Shown in pieces: positions 38,116-47,650 of a DNA stretch of 64,000 nucleotides. Positions within the stretch are counted from its first letter, which is position 1; each line of letters begins with the position of its first letter. Position numbers and translations under genes: made by a program. The notes below the pieces were generated by a model. The model made no database searches and was not told the DNA's origin. It saw only the letters and a program-made list of their open reading frames with translations. This DNA comes from Corallococcus llansteffanensis (GTDB lineage: Bacteria > Myxococcota > Myxococcia > Myxococcales > Myxococcaceae), in assembly GCF_003612055.1 (NCBI RefSeq), contig NZ_RAWB01000002.1, positions 1-64,000 of the forward strand, given 5' to 3'.

Positions 38116-39303
38116 TCACGGGGCGTGAGGCAGCACGGGCGAGGGAGGCCCCTGCCGATCCGGCGTCGCGGGAGGGACCGCGTCCACGGGGCCGGGCACC
38201 TGCGGGGGAGACGGTGGCGTCTTCGGGGAGGCCTCGGGTCCCACCGACGGAGGCGGAGCCACGGTGCGCGACTCCGGCACGCTCCCGAGGAACGCCTGCA
38301 ACGCGGCGTTGAACGGCTCCGGGCAGTCGAGCTGCACGGTGTGGCCGCACCCTTCCAGCCCCACGAGCTTCGAGCCTCCGATGTGCGCGTGGCCGTACTC
38401 GAAGATGTCCCGCGGGAAGCCGCCGTGCATGAACGGGTTGGGAATCAGGCGGTCCGACTCGCCGAAGATGATGGCGGTGGGGGCGGTGATGCGGTGGAGG
38501 TTGTCGCGCACGAAGTCGTCGTGGGCGAGCCCTGTCACCGAGCGCACGTTGGCATAGGCATACGCGTCGAACCCGGGCGACTTCGCCAGCCGCACGCGCT
38601 CCTCGATGAGCCACTCCAGCTCCGGCCGCCAGTTCTGGAAGTTGGCCTGCCGCACGCTGCCCCAGACGCCGTACTCCGGCGCGGACTTGATGAGCTCCGT
38701 GCTCATCACCCGCGTGAACCAGGCCTTCTCCTTCGGGGAGAACTTCTCGAAGCCCGCGGGCGACACCAGCACCACCGCGGCGGGCTCGCTCGGGTAGCGG
38801 ATGGCGTACGACAGCGCCGTCTGTCCGCCCATGGAGTGGCCGATGAGGATGGGGTGCTCGACGCCCAGTCCCTGCGTCAGCTCGCGCACCGCGTCCGCCA
38901 TGGCCTCCATGGTGTACGGGAAGGAGCCCGGCTTGTCGGACTTGCCATAGCCCGGCAGATCCACCGCGACGACGTGGTAGCCAGCGCGGCTGAGCGTGTC
39001 GATCTGCGCCCGCCAGAACTTCAGGTAGCTGCCCAGCCCATGGATGAGGACCACCGTGCGCGCACCGGGCGCGGCGGGCAGCTCCACGAAGGCCACCTCC
39101 GGCACGCGCGTCATGCCGTAGGTGGCGGCCGTCTTCGGCAGGGCCATGCGCTTCAACGGCCAGGGCGTCTTCGCCCCGGCCGACGAGTAGTCCAGGTCCT
39201 GGAACGCCAGCGGCGGCGCGCTGGCATACGAGCGCACGCAGCCAGGGGAGGAGGCGAGCCCCGCCGCGAGCAGCAGGGCCTTGAGGGCGCGGGAGGTGCT
39301 CAT
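38116..39303 (-). CDS. Exported alpha/beta-hydrolase (395 aa)
   Basis: Alpha/beta-hydrolase with oxyanion HGLGSY, nucleophile Ser in LIGHSMGGQTA, acid Asp in FGESDRLIPN and catalytic His in LEGCGHTVQLD. The N-terminus has a hydrophobic signal ending SSPGC, a weak lipobox, so it may be a lipoprotein. A Pro-rich tail of about 55 residues follows the catalytic domain. The first codon lies two bases after the porin stop, so the two are co-transcribed. Likely an esterase or lipase acting in the periplasm on something the barrel admits; that link is inference. Confidence 0.85.
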   Translation of the reverse strand: MSTSRALKALLLAAGLASSPGCVRSYASAPPLAFQDLDYSSAGAKTPWPLKRMALPKTAATYGMTRVPEVAFVELPAAPGARTVVLIHGLGSYLKFWRAQIDTLSRAGYHVVAVDLPGYGKSDKPGSFPYTMEAMADAVRELTQGLGVEHPILIGHSMGGQTALSYAIRYPSEPAAVVLVSPAGFEKFSPKEKAWFTRVMSTELIKSAPEYGVWGSVRQANFQNWRPELEWLIEERVRLAKSPGFDAYAYANVRSVTGLAHDDFVRDNLHRITAPTAIIFGESDRLIPNPFMHGGFPRDIFEYGHAHIGGSKLVGLEGCGHTVQLDCPEPFNAALQAFLGSVPESRTVAPPPSVGPEASPKTPPSPPQVPGPVDAVPPATPDRQGPPSPVLPHAP

Positions 39304-39305
39304 GG

Positions 39306-40967
39306 TCAGAACGCGTACCAGGTGAAGGTGGTGAAGGCAGCGAAGGGGTTGCCCTTCACCGTCGTGGAACCGTCGTAGAAGCTGCCGCGGAACAGGTAGC
39401 CGGCGTGCACGCCCACCGTCATGAGGTAGCGGATGGTGTAGCGCACCTCCGCGTTCACCTCGGCGCCAATGAAGCGTCCTCGCCGCACGTCCGTAGCCCA
39501 GCGCGGCGGCGTGGCCCCCGCGTTGGCCAGCCCCGTGGCCACCTTGAGGTTGAGCTTGTTGGGGACGATGTCCCACGCCGCGCTCGCGATGCCGGTGCGC
39601 AGGCCGTAGCCCTGGTTGGAGATGTCCGTCACCGCGCCCGTGTAGTTGTTCACGGTGCTGGTGAAGGGGAACAGCAGCAGCATCTTGTGGTCGAACCACA
39701 CCGAGCCGGGCAGGCCATACTGGTTGAGCGTGAAGGCGCCGGTGTAGCGGCCGTCATCGAGGTTGCTGTCGCCGGTGGTGAACATGCCCTCCAGCGTCAC
39801 CAGGTCCGACGGGCCGCGGCCCCACTGGTAGAGCACCTCCAGGTTGGCGGACAGCCCGGAGATGTCGACCTTCTTGTTGAACGTGGTGTCCGCGCGGTCG
39901 CTCGTGTAGCTGCCGCCGTTGTACATGACGAAGCCGGAGGCGCCGAGGCGACCCGCGCGGAAGTCGATGTTGTGGTGGAAGTTGGCGCCGAGCCAGAAGA
40001 CGTTGCCGGTGGGCCGCTCGATGTTGAAGCGGGGCGTGCCCACGAACGGGCTGAGCCCCGTGGAGGACGGGCCGCTCTTCACGATGCCCTCGAAGGCATA
40101 CGCGTCGCCCTTGGTGTCGTCGCGCAGGTACCACGCGGACAGGCCCACGTTCGTCCCGGGCTGCACCGGATACGCGTAGTCCGCCGTGAGCAGGTAGACG
40201 AACTTCAGGCGGGGGTCATCCTTCGTGGCCTTGTCCGACTGCGCGCTGCCCAGCGGCAGCAGGCTCAGCTTGGACAGGCCCTTGTAGTTGCTGAAGAGCG
40301 TCAGGCCGGTGGCGTCGCTGCCCAGGAACGCCAGCTTGTAGCCCGTGCGGATGATGTCATTGAGCGGCGTGCGCGTCGGGTCGAAGATGGAGTCGTAGAC
40401 GGGCTGCGTGCCGATGAGCAGCGTGAGCCGGGCGGGGTTGCGCGTGGGGTAGAGCGCGACGTTGACGTTCTTCGTCTGGATGTTGACCTGGTCGGCGTTG
40501 AAGCCGCCGCCCTCGTTCTGCTGCGAGGCATTGGCGGCACGTCCCCAGAGGTAGTCCACCTCGAACTGGGCGCGAAAGGACGCCAGCCCGTCCGCGAAGG
40601 AGGGGCTGTACTCCAGGACGGGAATCCAGCGCTGCTCGACGTAGAACGCCGAGCGCCCCGGCTCCACGCGGACGGAGCTGCCGGACAGCGAGCCGATGGG
40701 CCCCAGCGACACGCCCTTGAGGCCGGCGGGGTCGCCCACGCTGTTCGTCAGCGACAGGCGGGTGAAGAAGTAGTTGATGAGGATGAACTCGCGAGGCTTC
40801 GCATCCTCCTCACGGTCCTCCTCGTCGAACCAGTCGCCGTAATAGAGGCCCGGCACCGTCGCGGTCTGCGCCGCCGCCGGCAGCGACAGCCCGGCCAGGC
40901 CGAGCGCGAGCATCGCCGCGCCCCGGCGCATCACCTTGCCTGCCGCACCCAACCACCCTGCCGTCAT
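39306..40967 (-). CDS. Outer-membrane beta-barrel protein (553 aa)
   Basis: Signal peptide with cleavage after LPAAAQ, then alternating hydrophobic/polar strands with aromatic girdles throughout (NYFFTRLSLTNSVGD, FRAQFEVDYLWGRA, VFWLGANFHHNIDF). It ends in FTTFTWYAF, the C-terminal aromatic that BAM recognises. I expect a 16-18-strand porin-like barrel, but no specific family was recognised. GAGG precedes the ATG of MTAGWLGA; MRRGAAM twelve codons later is an alternative. First gene of a two-gene operon with the alpha/beta-hydrolase. Confidence 0.72.
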   Translation of the reverse strand: MTAGWLGAAGKVMRRGAAMLALGLAGLSLPAAAQTATVPGLYYGDWFDEEDREEDAKPREFILINYFFTRLSLTNSVGDPAGLKGVSLGPIGSLSGSSVRVEPGRSAFYVEQRWIPVLEYSPSFADGLASFRAQFEVDYLWGRAANASQQNEGGGFNADQVNIQTKNVNVALYPTRNPARLTLLIGTQPVYDSIFDPTRTPLNDIIRTGYKLAFLGSDATGLTLFSNYKGLSKLSLLPLGSAQSDKATKDDPRLKFVYLLTADYAYPVQPGTNVGLSAWYLRDDTKGDAYAFEGIVKSGPSSTGLSPFVGTPRFNIERPTGNVFWLGANFHHNIDFRAGRLGASGFVMYNGGSYTSDRADTTFNKKVDISGLSANLEVLYQWGRGPSDLVTLEGMFTTGDSNLDDGRYTGAFTLNQYGLPGSVWFDHKMLLLFPFTSTVNNYTGAVTDISNQGYGLRTGIASAAWDIVPNKLNLKVATGLANAGATPPRWATDVRRGRFIGAEVNAEVRYTIRYLMTVGVHAGYLFRGSFYDGSTTVKGNPFAAFTTFTWYAF

Positions 40968-41047
40968 ACGCACCTCGACCCCGCACGCGGGGCACATCCG
41001 GAGGGAAGGACGGCGGGCGCGGCTTGCGCCCACCGCCACCGTGCGAC

Positions 41048-41668
41048 CTAGCCGCTGATCTCGTAGACCTGCACCGCGTTGCCGGTGAAGGCCTGGCCGG
41101 AGGTGCTGATGGACTTCGCCCCCACCGCGCCGTCGGCGCAGTGCCAACCGGTGGCCTTGGCCTCGAAGTACAGCTCCATGGAGAGCTTCTTCGTGTCCTC
41201 GGAGAACCGCGCGCGGCCCTCCTGCTTGAAGCTGCCGTAGTCGACGAGGACCTCGAAGCAGCTCCCGTCCGCCGCGATGTTGGTCAGGGTGACGGCCTTG
41301 GAGTCGAACACCAGCGCGTTCTGCGCCGCGGCATGGTCACAGGTGCTGCCGGGCTGGCCGACCCCCGGGGAGTTGCGGAGGGTGCCGGGGACGCTGTTCA
41401 CGTGGAAGTTGTTGCCGCCCACGGAGATGGTGACCGTCTGGAAGCACTGGCTGGCCGAACCCCAGTTGATGTCCTCGTCCAGCGACAGCGGGTGGCTGGG
41501 GATGTTGTCCCCCGTCATGACGAGCGTCTTGCCCTCCAGGAACGCGAGGATGTTCGACTGGCTGTCCAGCTTGGGCTTGGTGTCCACCGGCGGATCCGTC
41601 GTGTCGTCCCCACAACCGGAGAGCCCCAGCGTGCACAGCGTCATCGCGGACAAAAGCGTCTTCTTCAT
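41048..41668 (-). CDS. Lipoprotein of unknown function (206 aa)
   Basis: MKKTLLSAMTLCTLGLSGCGDD gives a textbook lipobox (LSGC) with Asp-Asp next to the lipidated Cys, compatible with inner-membrane retention rules in enterics, which may not hold here. The mature protein has four further cysteines (QCFQT, STCDH, SCFEV, WHCAD) and no recognisable domain. Residues 40-65 contain ILAFLEGKTLVMTGDNIP. Lies downstream of the alpha-2-macroglobulin gene on the same strand, but a strong hairpin at 41804-41838 separates them. Confidence 0.75.
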   Translation of the reverse strand: MKKTLLSAMTLCTLGLSGCGDDTTDPPVDTKPKLDSQSNILAFLEGKTLVMTGDNIPSHPLSLDEDINWGSASQCFQTVTISVGGNNFHVNSVPGTLRNSPGVGQPGSTCDHAAAQNALVFDSKAVTLTNIAADGSCFEVLVDYGSFKQEGRARFSEDTKKLSMELYFEAKATGWHCADGAVGAKSISTSGQAFTGNAVQVYEISG

Positions 41669-41803
41669 GTGAGTGATCCTCAAAGATGAAAGCCGATTCA
41701 TCTTTCATCTACGGGTAGCACCCGCCTGACAGCCTTGTCAAAAAGACAGGCGATGGCCTCACGCGTCAAAGAGCGACATCAACGCAGGGTGTCAGCACGC
41801 TGC

Positions 41804-41838
41804 GCGTGAGTCGCGGTGAGGCTGCGCGCGACTCACGC
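41804..41838 (-). terminator. Hairpin terminator after the alpha-2-macroglobulin gene
   Basis: Perfect 12-bp stem GCGTGAGTCGCG / CGCGACTCACGC with an 11-base loop, just beyond the stop of the gene read leftwards. No U-tract. Confidence 0.6.
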
Positions 41839-41851
41839 GGCTACGGCGCGG

Positions 41852-44800
41852 CTACGGCTTCGGGGCGATGGAGACCTTCACGCCCTCGTTCCACGTCTTG
41901 TGCTCGTCCGCGTAGTACAGGTACGCGCGGCTGGCCGGGCCCGTGTACGTGCCGGGCACCGCGGCCACCAGGGACAGCGGCACGTCGATGCGCTTGCGGG
42001 GCTCCATGCCGCGCCAGTACAGGACGACGTCGCGCCCGAGCACCTCGTACGCATCCACCACCTGCCGCTTCACCAGCTCCTTGAGCTGGTCATGCCGCAC
42101 CTCCAGCCCGCCCGGCACGCCGAAGATGGCCACCGCCGTGGGCAGCCGCTGGCCCGTGCGGTTGATCATCACCACCCGCGCCTCGGTGGGCTCGCCCTCG
42201 GTGAGGTCCGTCTTCGCCAGCGTCACCTCCAGCGCCACCGACGTGTCCTTCGAGCTGTCCGGCACGAGCGCGCTGTAGGTGACCTCCACCGAGTACGGCA
42301 GCTCCGCGCCGCCCTCCATCCGCAGCTCCACGCGGCGCTCGCCCGGCCCCAGCAGCGCGCTCACGTCGGGCAGCTTGAGCGCCTCCTGGGTGGAGCCGTC
42401 GAAGCGCACCGGCTCGCCCACCGGGCGGCCCTCCACGTAGACGCGCACCAGGCCCGGGGTGAGCTTCGACGCGCGCGCCTTGTCGTAGGCGATGATGGCG
42501 CGCAGCGCGAGCACCGTGCTCTGCGTCGCCCCGTAGCGGCCACCGTCGCTGGACTCCGCGAGGAACTTCATCGCGCGCTCCACGTTCCCCACGTGGGAGG
42601 GATCGCGCATCCACGCCAGCGTCGCCAGCGCGGTGGTCTCGATGTTCAGCGTCTCCCCCGAGCTGCCCACGATGGACTGCGTCGCGCCGCCCACCACGCC
42701 GTCCTTCCCCTGCAGGGAAGCGAGCCGGCCCATCAGCGCCCGGGCTTCAGCAGTGTCACCGGCGAGCGCCATCGCATTGGCCGCCAGCGCCACCACGTAG
42801 CTGTTGGTGCTCTTCGCCGCCGCGGCCTTCAGCGAGGCGACCTCGCGCGACAGCTCCTTCGCCTGCGAGGCCGGCTGTCCCGCGCTCTCCAGCAGCGTCC
42901 AGAGGATGTACGCGTTCGACGTATCCGCGTCCTCCACCCACACGTGCAGCGCGCGGCGCTTGCGGTTGAAGCCGCCCTGCCCGTCCCGCTGCTGGAGGAG
43001 CCACTCGCGCGTGCGCTCCAGCATCGCGGTGTCCACCTCGCGCACCTGGCGCATGTCCGTGAAGTGCAAGAGGCCGAACGCGGTCAGCGCCTCATGGCCC
43101 GGGTTCTGCCCGAACCACTCGTAGCCCTTCTCGGACGTCTCGTAGCCCACCAGCCGCTGGTAGCCCCGCTCCAGCTTCTCGCGAGCACTCGCCACCAGCT
43201 CGGGATTCACGCCGGTGTGCGTCTGGAAGTACTGCTGCGCCATCGTCATCGGGTACGTCGTGGAGCTGGTCTGCTCGAAGCAGCCGGAGGGCTCCTGGAT
43301 GAGGCGGGCCAGCGACTCGGTCATGTTGGCCAGCGGACCCGGGTACACGGCGATGGACGTCCGCACGCTGCCGGGCACCACGCTCTGGGGGAGCACCACC
43401 CGGTGCGCCGCCGGCCCCTTCGCCGACAGCAGCCCGCCGAAGGACACGCGGCCCGGGAAGCCCCGGGGCTTGATGGACAGCGTGCGGGTGACGACGTCCG
43501 TGTATTCGCCCGCGCTCGCCGTGAGCTTCACGTCCACCGGCCGCGCCTCCTGGCCAATCTCCAGCGAGAAGAGCTGCCGGGCCCGCGCCTGCGACGCCAG
43601 GTCCAACGCGCGCCCGCCGGTGACCTTCACGTCCCCCTTCAGCTCCACCTTCACGCCCGCCCCCGCAAGCCTTCCTTCCGTCCCGTTCACCAGCGCCACC
43701 GGCAGCCGCACCACGTCTCCCGACGTCACCTCCAGGGGCAGCTTGGGCTCCGCGTAGAACGGCTGCACCGACTCCAGCTCCGCCACCGCCGAGCCAAGCG
43801 CGCCGTCGCCGCCCACCGCCCCCGCGAACGCCTTGAACGTCGTGACCGAGTCGCTCATCGCGAAGGACACCCGCGCCTCGCCGGTGCGGGCATCCGTGCG
43901 CACCCCGGCGTTCCAGTAGAGCGTCTCCGCGAAGTCGACCCGGTCCCCCGTCTTGCGGTTCGGCCGCGCCGTGTGCGCGAACTCGCGGAGATAGACCATC
44001 TGCCCCATGAGGGCATGCTTGTCAGCGAAGCTCATGTCCCGCTTCGCGCGCTGGGCGATCTTCCCCATCACCGCCGCCTCCTCCTCCTTCGCCTGGAGCA
44101 CGGGCTCCGGGGCCACCGCGGCCGGAGCGTCGGGAGCCGGAGCCTCGGGAGCCTGGGCCCGCAGCTCCGGAGCCGCCGGAGCCGCCGCGACGCCATTGGC
44201 CATGCCGGGGAGCACACCGCCCACGGCCAGGCCGGCCGCCCTGTCGTCGGCGACCTCCGCGTCCCCCATGGGCTGCGCCAGCCCGGGCGCACTCTTCACG
44301 CCAGCGAAGGCGTCTCCTCGTCCGCCCCCGCGGGTGGACGGCCGGGGCCTCTGGACGGGCTCCTGCGGCCAGCGCACCGCGAGCACACGCATCGCCGCGT
44401 CACCATGCCGGGCGAGGAAGCCCTGCGTGTCCGTCAGCGCGAAGCGCCGCCAGCCCTGCGTCCCCAGCAGCAGGTCCACCGCCAGCTTCGACTTCGGATT
44501 CTTCGCGTCGAGGTAGAGCTGGGCATCGGCCAGCTCCTTCACCTCGGGCTCCAGCAGCACCATGACCGGGAGCTGCGGCGCCTGGTCGCGCTTCTCCTGG
44601 AGCTCCAGCACCGCGTCATCCGTGACGGTGAGCATCACCAGCGCGGAGATCGGCTGGCCGTCGCGCGTCGTCCGGGCCGTGAGCTGCACCGGGCCGCCGG
44701 GCACGTAGCGCTTGCGGTCCGCCTTCAGCTCGACCGTCACCTCCTTCGAGGGCTGACGGAACACCAGCCGCTCCGCGAGCGGCCGCCCGTCGTGGTCCCA

Positions 44801-46027
44801 CACCGTGGCGACGAGCACGCCATCCGCCTCGCCAGGGTCCAACGTCACCGGCCCGCCCTGCGCGGATTCGAGCACCGCCGAGGCGACGCGCACCTCGCGC
44901 TGGCTCAGCGTCACCGTCGCGCGGCCCACGCCGGACAGGCCCACGGCAAGCTGCACCATCCGGCCGGCGGGCACCACGTCCTCGCGCACGCCGAGGACGG
45001 CGCCCCTCGGCTTCACCTCCGGCAGCGGGAAGCTCTTCTGGATGCCCGACGGCGAGTCGATGCGCAGCGCGTACCGCACCCCCGCCTGCGGGGTCAGCTC
45101 GAAGCGGCCACGGCCCTCGTGCTCCGAGCGCACCCGGGCGACCACCCGGCCGGTGCCCACCTCCACCACCCGGCCCACCAGGTCCGCCGGCTTGCGCGCG
45201 GGCGTGCGCGCCTCGAAGTAGACGCGCGAGGCGAGCCCCGCCACCAGGTCGCCACCCTCCGGGTACAGGGTGAGGTCCAGCGTCTGGAGGAGGATGGGAA
45301 TCGTCTTCGCCGCCGACTCCACCACGCCCCCGTCCTCGATGGTGAAGGCCAGCGTGCCCTCGCCGCGCTCCATCGCCGCCGGCAGCGCGAAGCGCACCGT
45401 GCAGCGCCCCTTCCCGTCCACCGTGCACGGCACCTGCGCCGCGGTGGCGCCGTCGACGAGCGCGGTGGCCATCACCTTCGCGCCCTCGGGCACGCCGCCC
45501 TCCGCGCGCTTCACGTCCAGCGTGGCGGTGACGGTGTCACCCGGCCCGTAGCCGTCCCGGAGGAATTCAATCTGCGACTTGAGCCGGGGGGCCCGGTAGG
45601 CGCGCACGTCGAACTTCCGCTCCGCGGGGGCCGCGCCCGTCCACGGGTAGGTGACGCGCAGGGTGTACTCGCCACCGGGCTGACCGGCGGGGATGGGCCA
45701 GGAGTAGCCCCAGACGGCGTCCGCCGTGGCCACCCTGCTGGTGGTGATGATGTCCCCCCTGGGTCCCCGCACCTCCAGCTGCGCCTGGAGCGAGCCCGCG
45801 TACGGCTTGCGGCTCAGGGCGTCCAGCACCAGGCCCCGCGCCAGCACCTGCTCCCCGGGCCGGTAGAGCGGCTTGTCGGTGGTGACATGGGTCAGGTACC
45901 GGTTCGCGCCGCCCAGGGAGCGGGTGGTGGCCCGGGCCGCGAGGACGCGGGGCGACAGCAGCACGAGGAGGGCGGCGAACCCCAGGGGCAGGAGCACGCG
46001 CAAGGCACGCGGGACGTGGAAGGTCAT
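41852..46027 (-). CDS. Bacterial alpha-2-macroglobulin with thioester (1391 aa)
   Basis: Large exported protease trap. A Sec signal (LLPLGFAALLVLLSPRVLAA) opens several MG domains (TTDKPLYRPGEQV at the first is the classic MG1 motif). A low-complexity Ala/Pro-rich bait-like segment lies around residues 565-670. Next is the A2M domain (WNAGVRTDARTGEARVSFAMSDSVTTFKAFA) and the thioester PSGCFEQTSS, with Cys916 and Gln919 able to form the reactive bond. The alpha-helical TED and a receptor-binding-like end follow. Cleavage of the bait would expose the thioester and capture the attacking protease. Shorter than E. coli YfaS (about 1530) and without a lipobox; no PBP1C gene is adjacent. TTG four codons upstream is a weaker start. 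Confidence 0.9.
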   Translation of the reverse strand: MTFHVPRALRVLLPLGFAALLVLLSPRVLAARATTRSLGGANRYLTHVTTDKPLYRPGEQVLARGLVLDALSRKPYAGSLQAQLEVRGPRGDIITTSRVATADAVWGYSWPIPAGQPGGEYTLRVTYPWTGAAPAERKFDVRAYRAPRLKSQIEFLRDGYGPGDTVTATLDVKRAEGGVPEGAKVMATALVDGATAAQVPCTVDGKGRCTVRFALPAAMERGEGTLAFTIEDGGVVESAAKTIPILLQTLDLTLYPEGGDLVAGLASRVYFEARTPARKPADLVGRVVEVGTGRVVARVRSEHEGRGRFELTPQAGVRYALRIDSPSGIQKSFPLPEVKPRGAVLGVREDVVPAGRMVQLAVGLSGVGRATVTLSQREVRVASAVLESAQGGPVTLDPGEADGVLVATVWDHDGRPLAERLVFRQPSKEVTVELKADRKRYVPGGPVQLTARTTRDGQPISALVMLTVTDDAVLELQEKRDQAPQLPVMVLLEPEVKELADAQLYLDAKNPKSKLAVDLLLGTQGWRRFALTDTQGFLARHGDAAMRVLAVRWPQEPVQRPRPSTRGGGRGDAFAGVKSAPGLAQPMGDAEVADDRAAGLAVGGVLPGMANGVAAAPAAPELRAQAPEAPAPDAPAAVAPEPVLQAKEEEAAVMGKIAQRAKRDMSFADKHALMGQMVYLREFAHTARPNRKTGDRVDFAETLYWNAGVRTDARTGEARVSFAMSDSVTTFKAFAGAVGGDGALGSAVAELESVQPFYAEPKLPLEVTSGDVVRLPVALVNGTEGRLAGAGVKVELKGDVKVTGGRALDLASQARARQLFSLEIGQEARPVDVKLTASAGEYTDVVTRTLSIKPRGFPGRVSFGGLLSAKGPAAHRVVLPQSVVPGSVRTSIAVYPGPLANMTESLARLIQEPSGCFEQTSSTTYPMTMAQQYFQTHTGVNPELVASAREKLERGYQRLVGYETSEKGYEWFGQNPGHEALTAFGLLHFTDMRQVREVDTAMLERTREWLLQQRDGQGGFNRKRRALHVWVEDADTSNAYILWTLLESAGQPASQAKELSREVASLKAAAAKSTNSYVVALAANAMALAGDTAEARALMGRLASLQGKDGVVGGATQSIVGSSGETLNIETTALATLAWMRDPSHVGNVERAMKFLAESSDGGRYGATQSTVLALRAIIAYDKARASKLTPGLVRVYVEGRPVGEPVRFDGSTQEALKLPDVSALLGPGERRVELRMEGGAELPYSVEVTYSALVPDSSKDTSVALEVTLAKTDLTEGEPTEARVVMINRTGQRLPTAVAIFGVPGGLEVRHDQLKELVKRQVVDAYEVLGRDVVLYWRGMEPRKRIDVPLSLVAAVPGTYTGPASRAYLYYADEHKTWNEGVKVSIAPKP

Positions 46028-46160
46028 GGGTTCACTCAACGGGCGAGAGGGCCAGAAGTTCTATGCCACCCCGCCGCCGTCTCATCGCTATGTTTGCGGC
46101 TTCCCCGTGTCCACGTACCCCCGGGGCAAGCCCAGCCGCGGCACAAGGGACCAGGTCCAG

Positions 46161-46985
46161 ATGCAAAAGAAGAAAATTGACGGAATCGTCTTTGGCTGGA
46201 CCTGGGAGTACAAGGTCGACGGCACGAACGAGGCGTTCGTCGACGGCAAACCCGAGAACGTCCTCGCCGCGACGGAGGCTGATTTCCAGGAGGATGACGA
46301 CTACCGCTACGTGGTCGTGTCGAGCCCGAACATCAGTATTCGCGCGACCGTGGAGTTCGCGCGAGCGAGCGAGGACGACGAACGCCCTGTGGTGCTGGGG
46401 GCCTCCAACACGGTCTACACGTCCCGGAAATCCTACTACTACAACTCCACGGTCAGGTCGGTGCTGACGCAGAAGCCCACGCGTGTCCCGTGCTGGGATG
46501 GTTTCGATGATCAGGACGAAAGCGACGTGCCCTTCTATTCAGGACCCCAGCACACGAGCACGCAAGCACATGAGGAAGACATCGAAGTCTACTTCAACGA
46601 TGCGCCACGCTGCGGTCCCAACGGGTTCGAGAAGAAGTTCCTGGCCAGCACCGTGGACCCCACGGAGCATGCCAAGGACAAACTCAACCGGAACAAGAAC
46701 AAGCCGGAGACGCTCTTCTGGGTCGAGGGATACGACAGCTACAAGCTCTGGCTTGTCGCCAGGATTGATGACAAGCTTTACGCGCTCGACGGGTTCCCCT
46801 GGTTCGTGAAATTCGCGGCGCGGGTGGACCCGGAGAACGACCGGATCGTTTGTTCGGACGATTCGCGCCTCGGGCTGGGGCGGCACGACCACCTGAACAA
46901 GAAAGAACCCTGTTTCACCGGAAAGCGCAGCGCGATACTCCACGAAGTCGAGCGCACGACGTGGATTCGCCACCCGTTCAAGTAA
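46161..46985 (+). CDS. Protein of unknown function, less GC-biased (274 aa)
   Basis: Not recognised. The gene is noticeably poorer in G/C-ending codons than its neighbours, with many Asp, Asn, Lys and Tyr residues, which hints at transfer. No signal peptide. The sequence is beta-rich at first (IDGIVFGWTWEYKVDGTNEAF, DDYRYVVVSSPNISIRATVEF) and includes two WDG/WVEGYDSY-type aromatic motifs. Six cysteines are scattered. Start at the ATG of MQKKKIDG is a choice; the frame is open back past 46089 without better signals. The 133 bases before it hold the divergent promoter shared with the alpha-2-macroglobulin gene. Confidence 0.6.
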   Translation: MQKKKIDGIVFGWTWEYKVDGTNEAFVDGKPENVLAATEADFQEDDDYRYVVVSSPNISIRATVEFARASEDDERPVVLGASNTVYTSRKSYYYNSTVRSVLTQKPTRVPCWDGFDDQDESDVPFYSGPQHTSTQAHEEDIEVYFNDAPRCGPNGFEKKFLASTVDPTEHAKDKLNRNKNKPETLFWVEGYDSYKLWLVARIDDKLYALDGFPWFVKFAARVDPENDRIVCSDDSRLGLGRHDHLNKKEPCFTGKRSAILHEVERTTWIRHPFK

Positions 46986-47136
46986 ATCAATCTCCACGGG
47001 CGCGGCACGCTCACTCATGCCAGGAAGATGACTGGGGCGGAGGATTGGGCTGGCAGGAGGCTTTGACCATGAATTGCAAGAGCATCCCCACTTCCGATAT
47101 TCAGTCAGACGCAGTTCCCACCGAGAGGAGCTCCCG

Positions 47137-47400
47137 ATGATGCCGCGGATCGTGAAGAGTGCTTTCGCTGTGATGGGTCTGGCCCTGGCCCTGGCCTGTG
47201 GTGGAGCGGAGACGACGGACATCGAGCAGTCGGAAGGCGTCTCGACCGAGGCCCAGGCGCCCACGACGGAGTCCGTGTCGGGCGACACCTCCGCCCAGGT
47301 GCTCCCGGGCTGTGGTGGCTTCAAGCAGACGTGCTGCGAGTTCAAGTACTGCAACACCGGGCTCGAGTGCGACCCCTCGACGCTGAAGTGCCTCTACTGA
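47137..47400 (+). CDS. Small Cys-rich lipoprotein (87 aa)
   Basis: MMPRIVKSAFAVMG opens a lipoprotein signal (lipobox ALAC, then GGAE), with GAGAGGAG upstream. An acidic Thr/Ser/Glu linker of about 35 residues leads to a compact C-terminal knot of about 30 residues with seven cysteines (GCGGFKQTCCEFKYC, then GLECDPSTLKC). The CC-C-GLEC-KC spacing resembles Cys-knot or Dickkopf-like mini-domains used in exported peptides. Function unknown. A strong hairpin follows the stop. Confidence 0.75.
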   Translation: MMPRIVKSAFAVMGLALALACGGAETTDIEQSEGVSTEAQAPTTESVSGDTSAQVLPGCGGFKQTCCEFKYCNTGLECDPSTLKCLY

Positions 47401-47422
47401 AACGTTCCCGTGAAGCCGTCCC

Positions 47423-47456
47423 GAGGCACCTCGTGGCCTTCCGCCCGAGGTGCCTC
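47423..47456 (+). terminator. Hairpin terminator after the Cys-rich lipoprotein
   Basis: Perfect 11-bp stem GAGGCACCTCG / CGAGGTGCCTC with a 12-base loop, 22 bases past the stop, followed by ACCCTTTCG. Confidence 0.65.
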
Positions 47457-47650
47457 ACCCTTTCGTGGAGGCCTGCTCGCCGTGCGAGCGGACCCCCTCA
47501 CAAGAAAATGCAATGATTCCAAGGGCTTGGCGCCTTGACTGCGCCCCGCCCGCGCGGAGCGGAAAATGGGGCCTGCCCTACGCAACTCGCGCACGTTCGT
47601 GCCGATAATCAGGGCAGGTTCCATCCATTCCATTCTTTGTGAGGCCCCCC

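Noticed and set aside
41816..46180. 1454-codon open frame on the plus strand
   Set aside because: Exact antisense shadow of the alpha-2-macroglobulin gene, caused by high third-position GC; the His/Arg-rich translation has no domain or signal.
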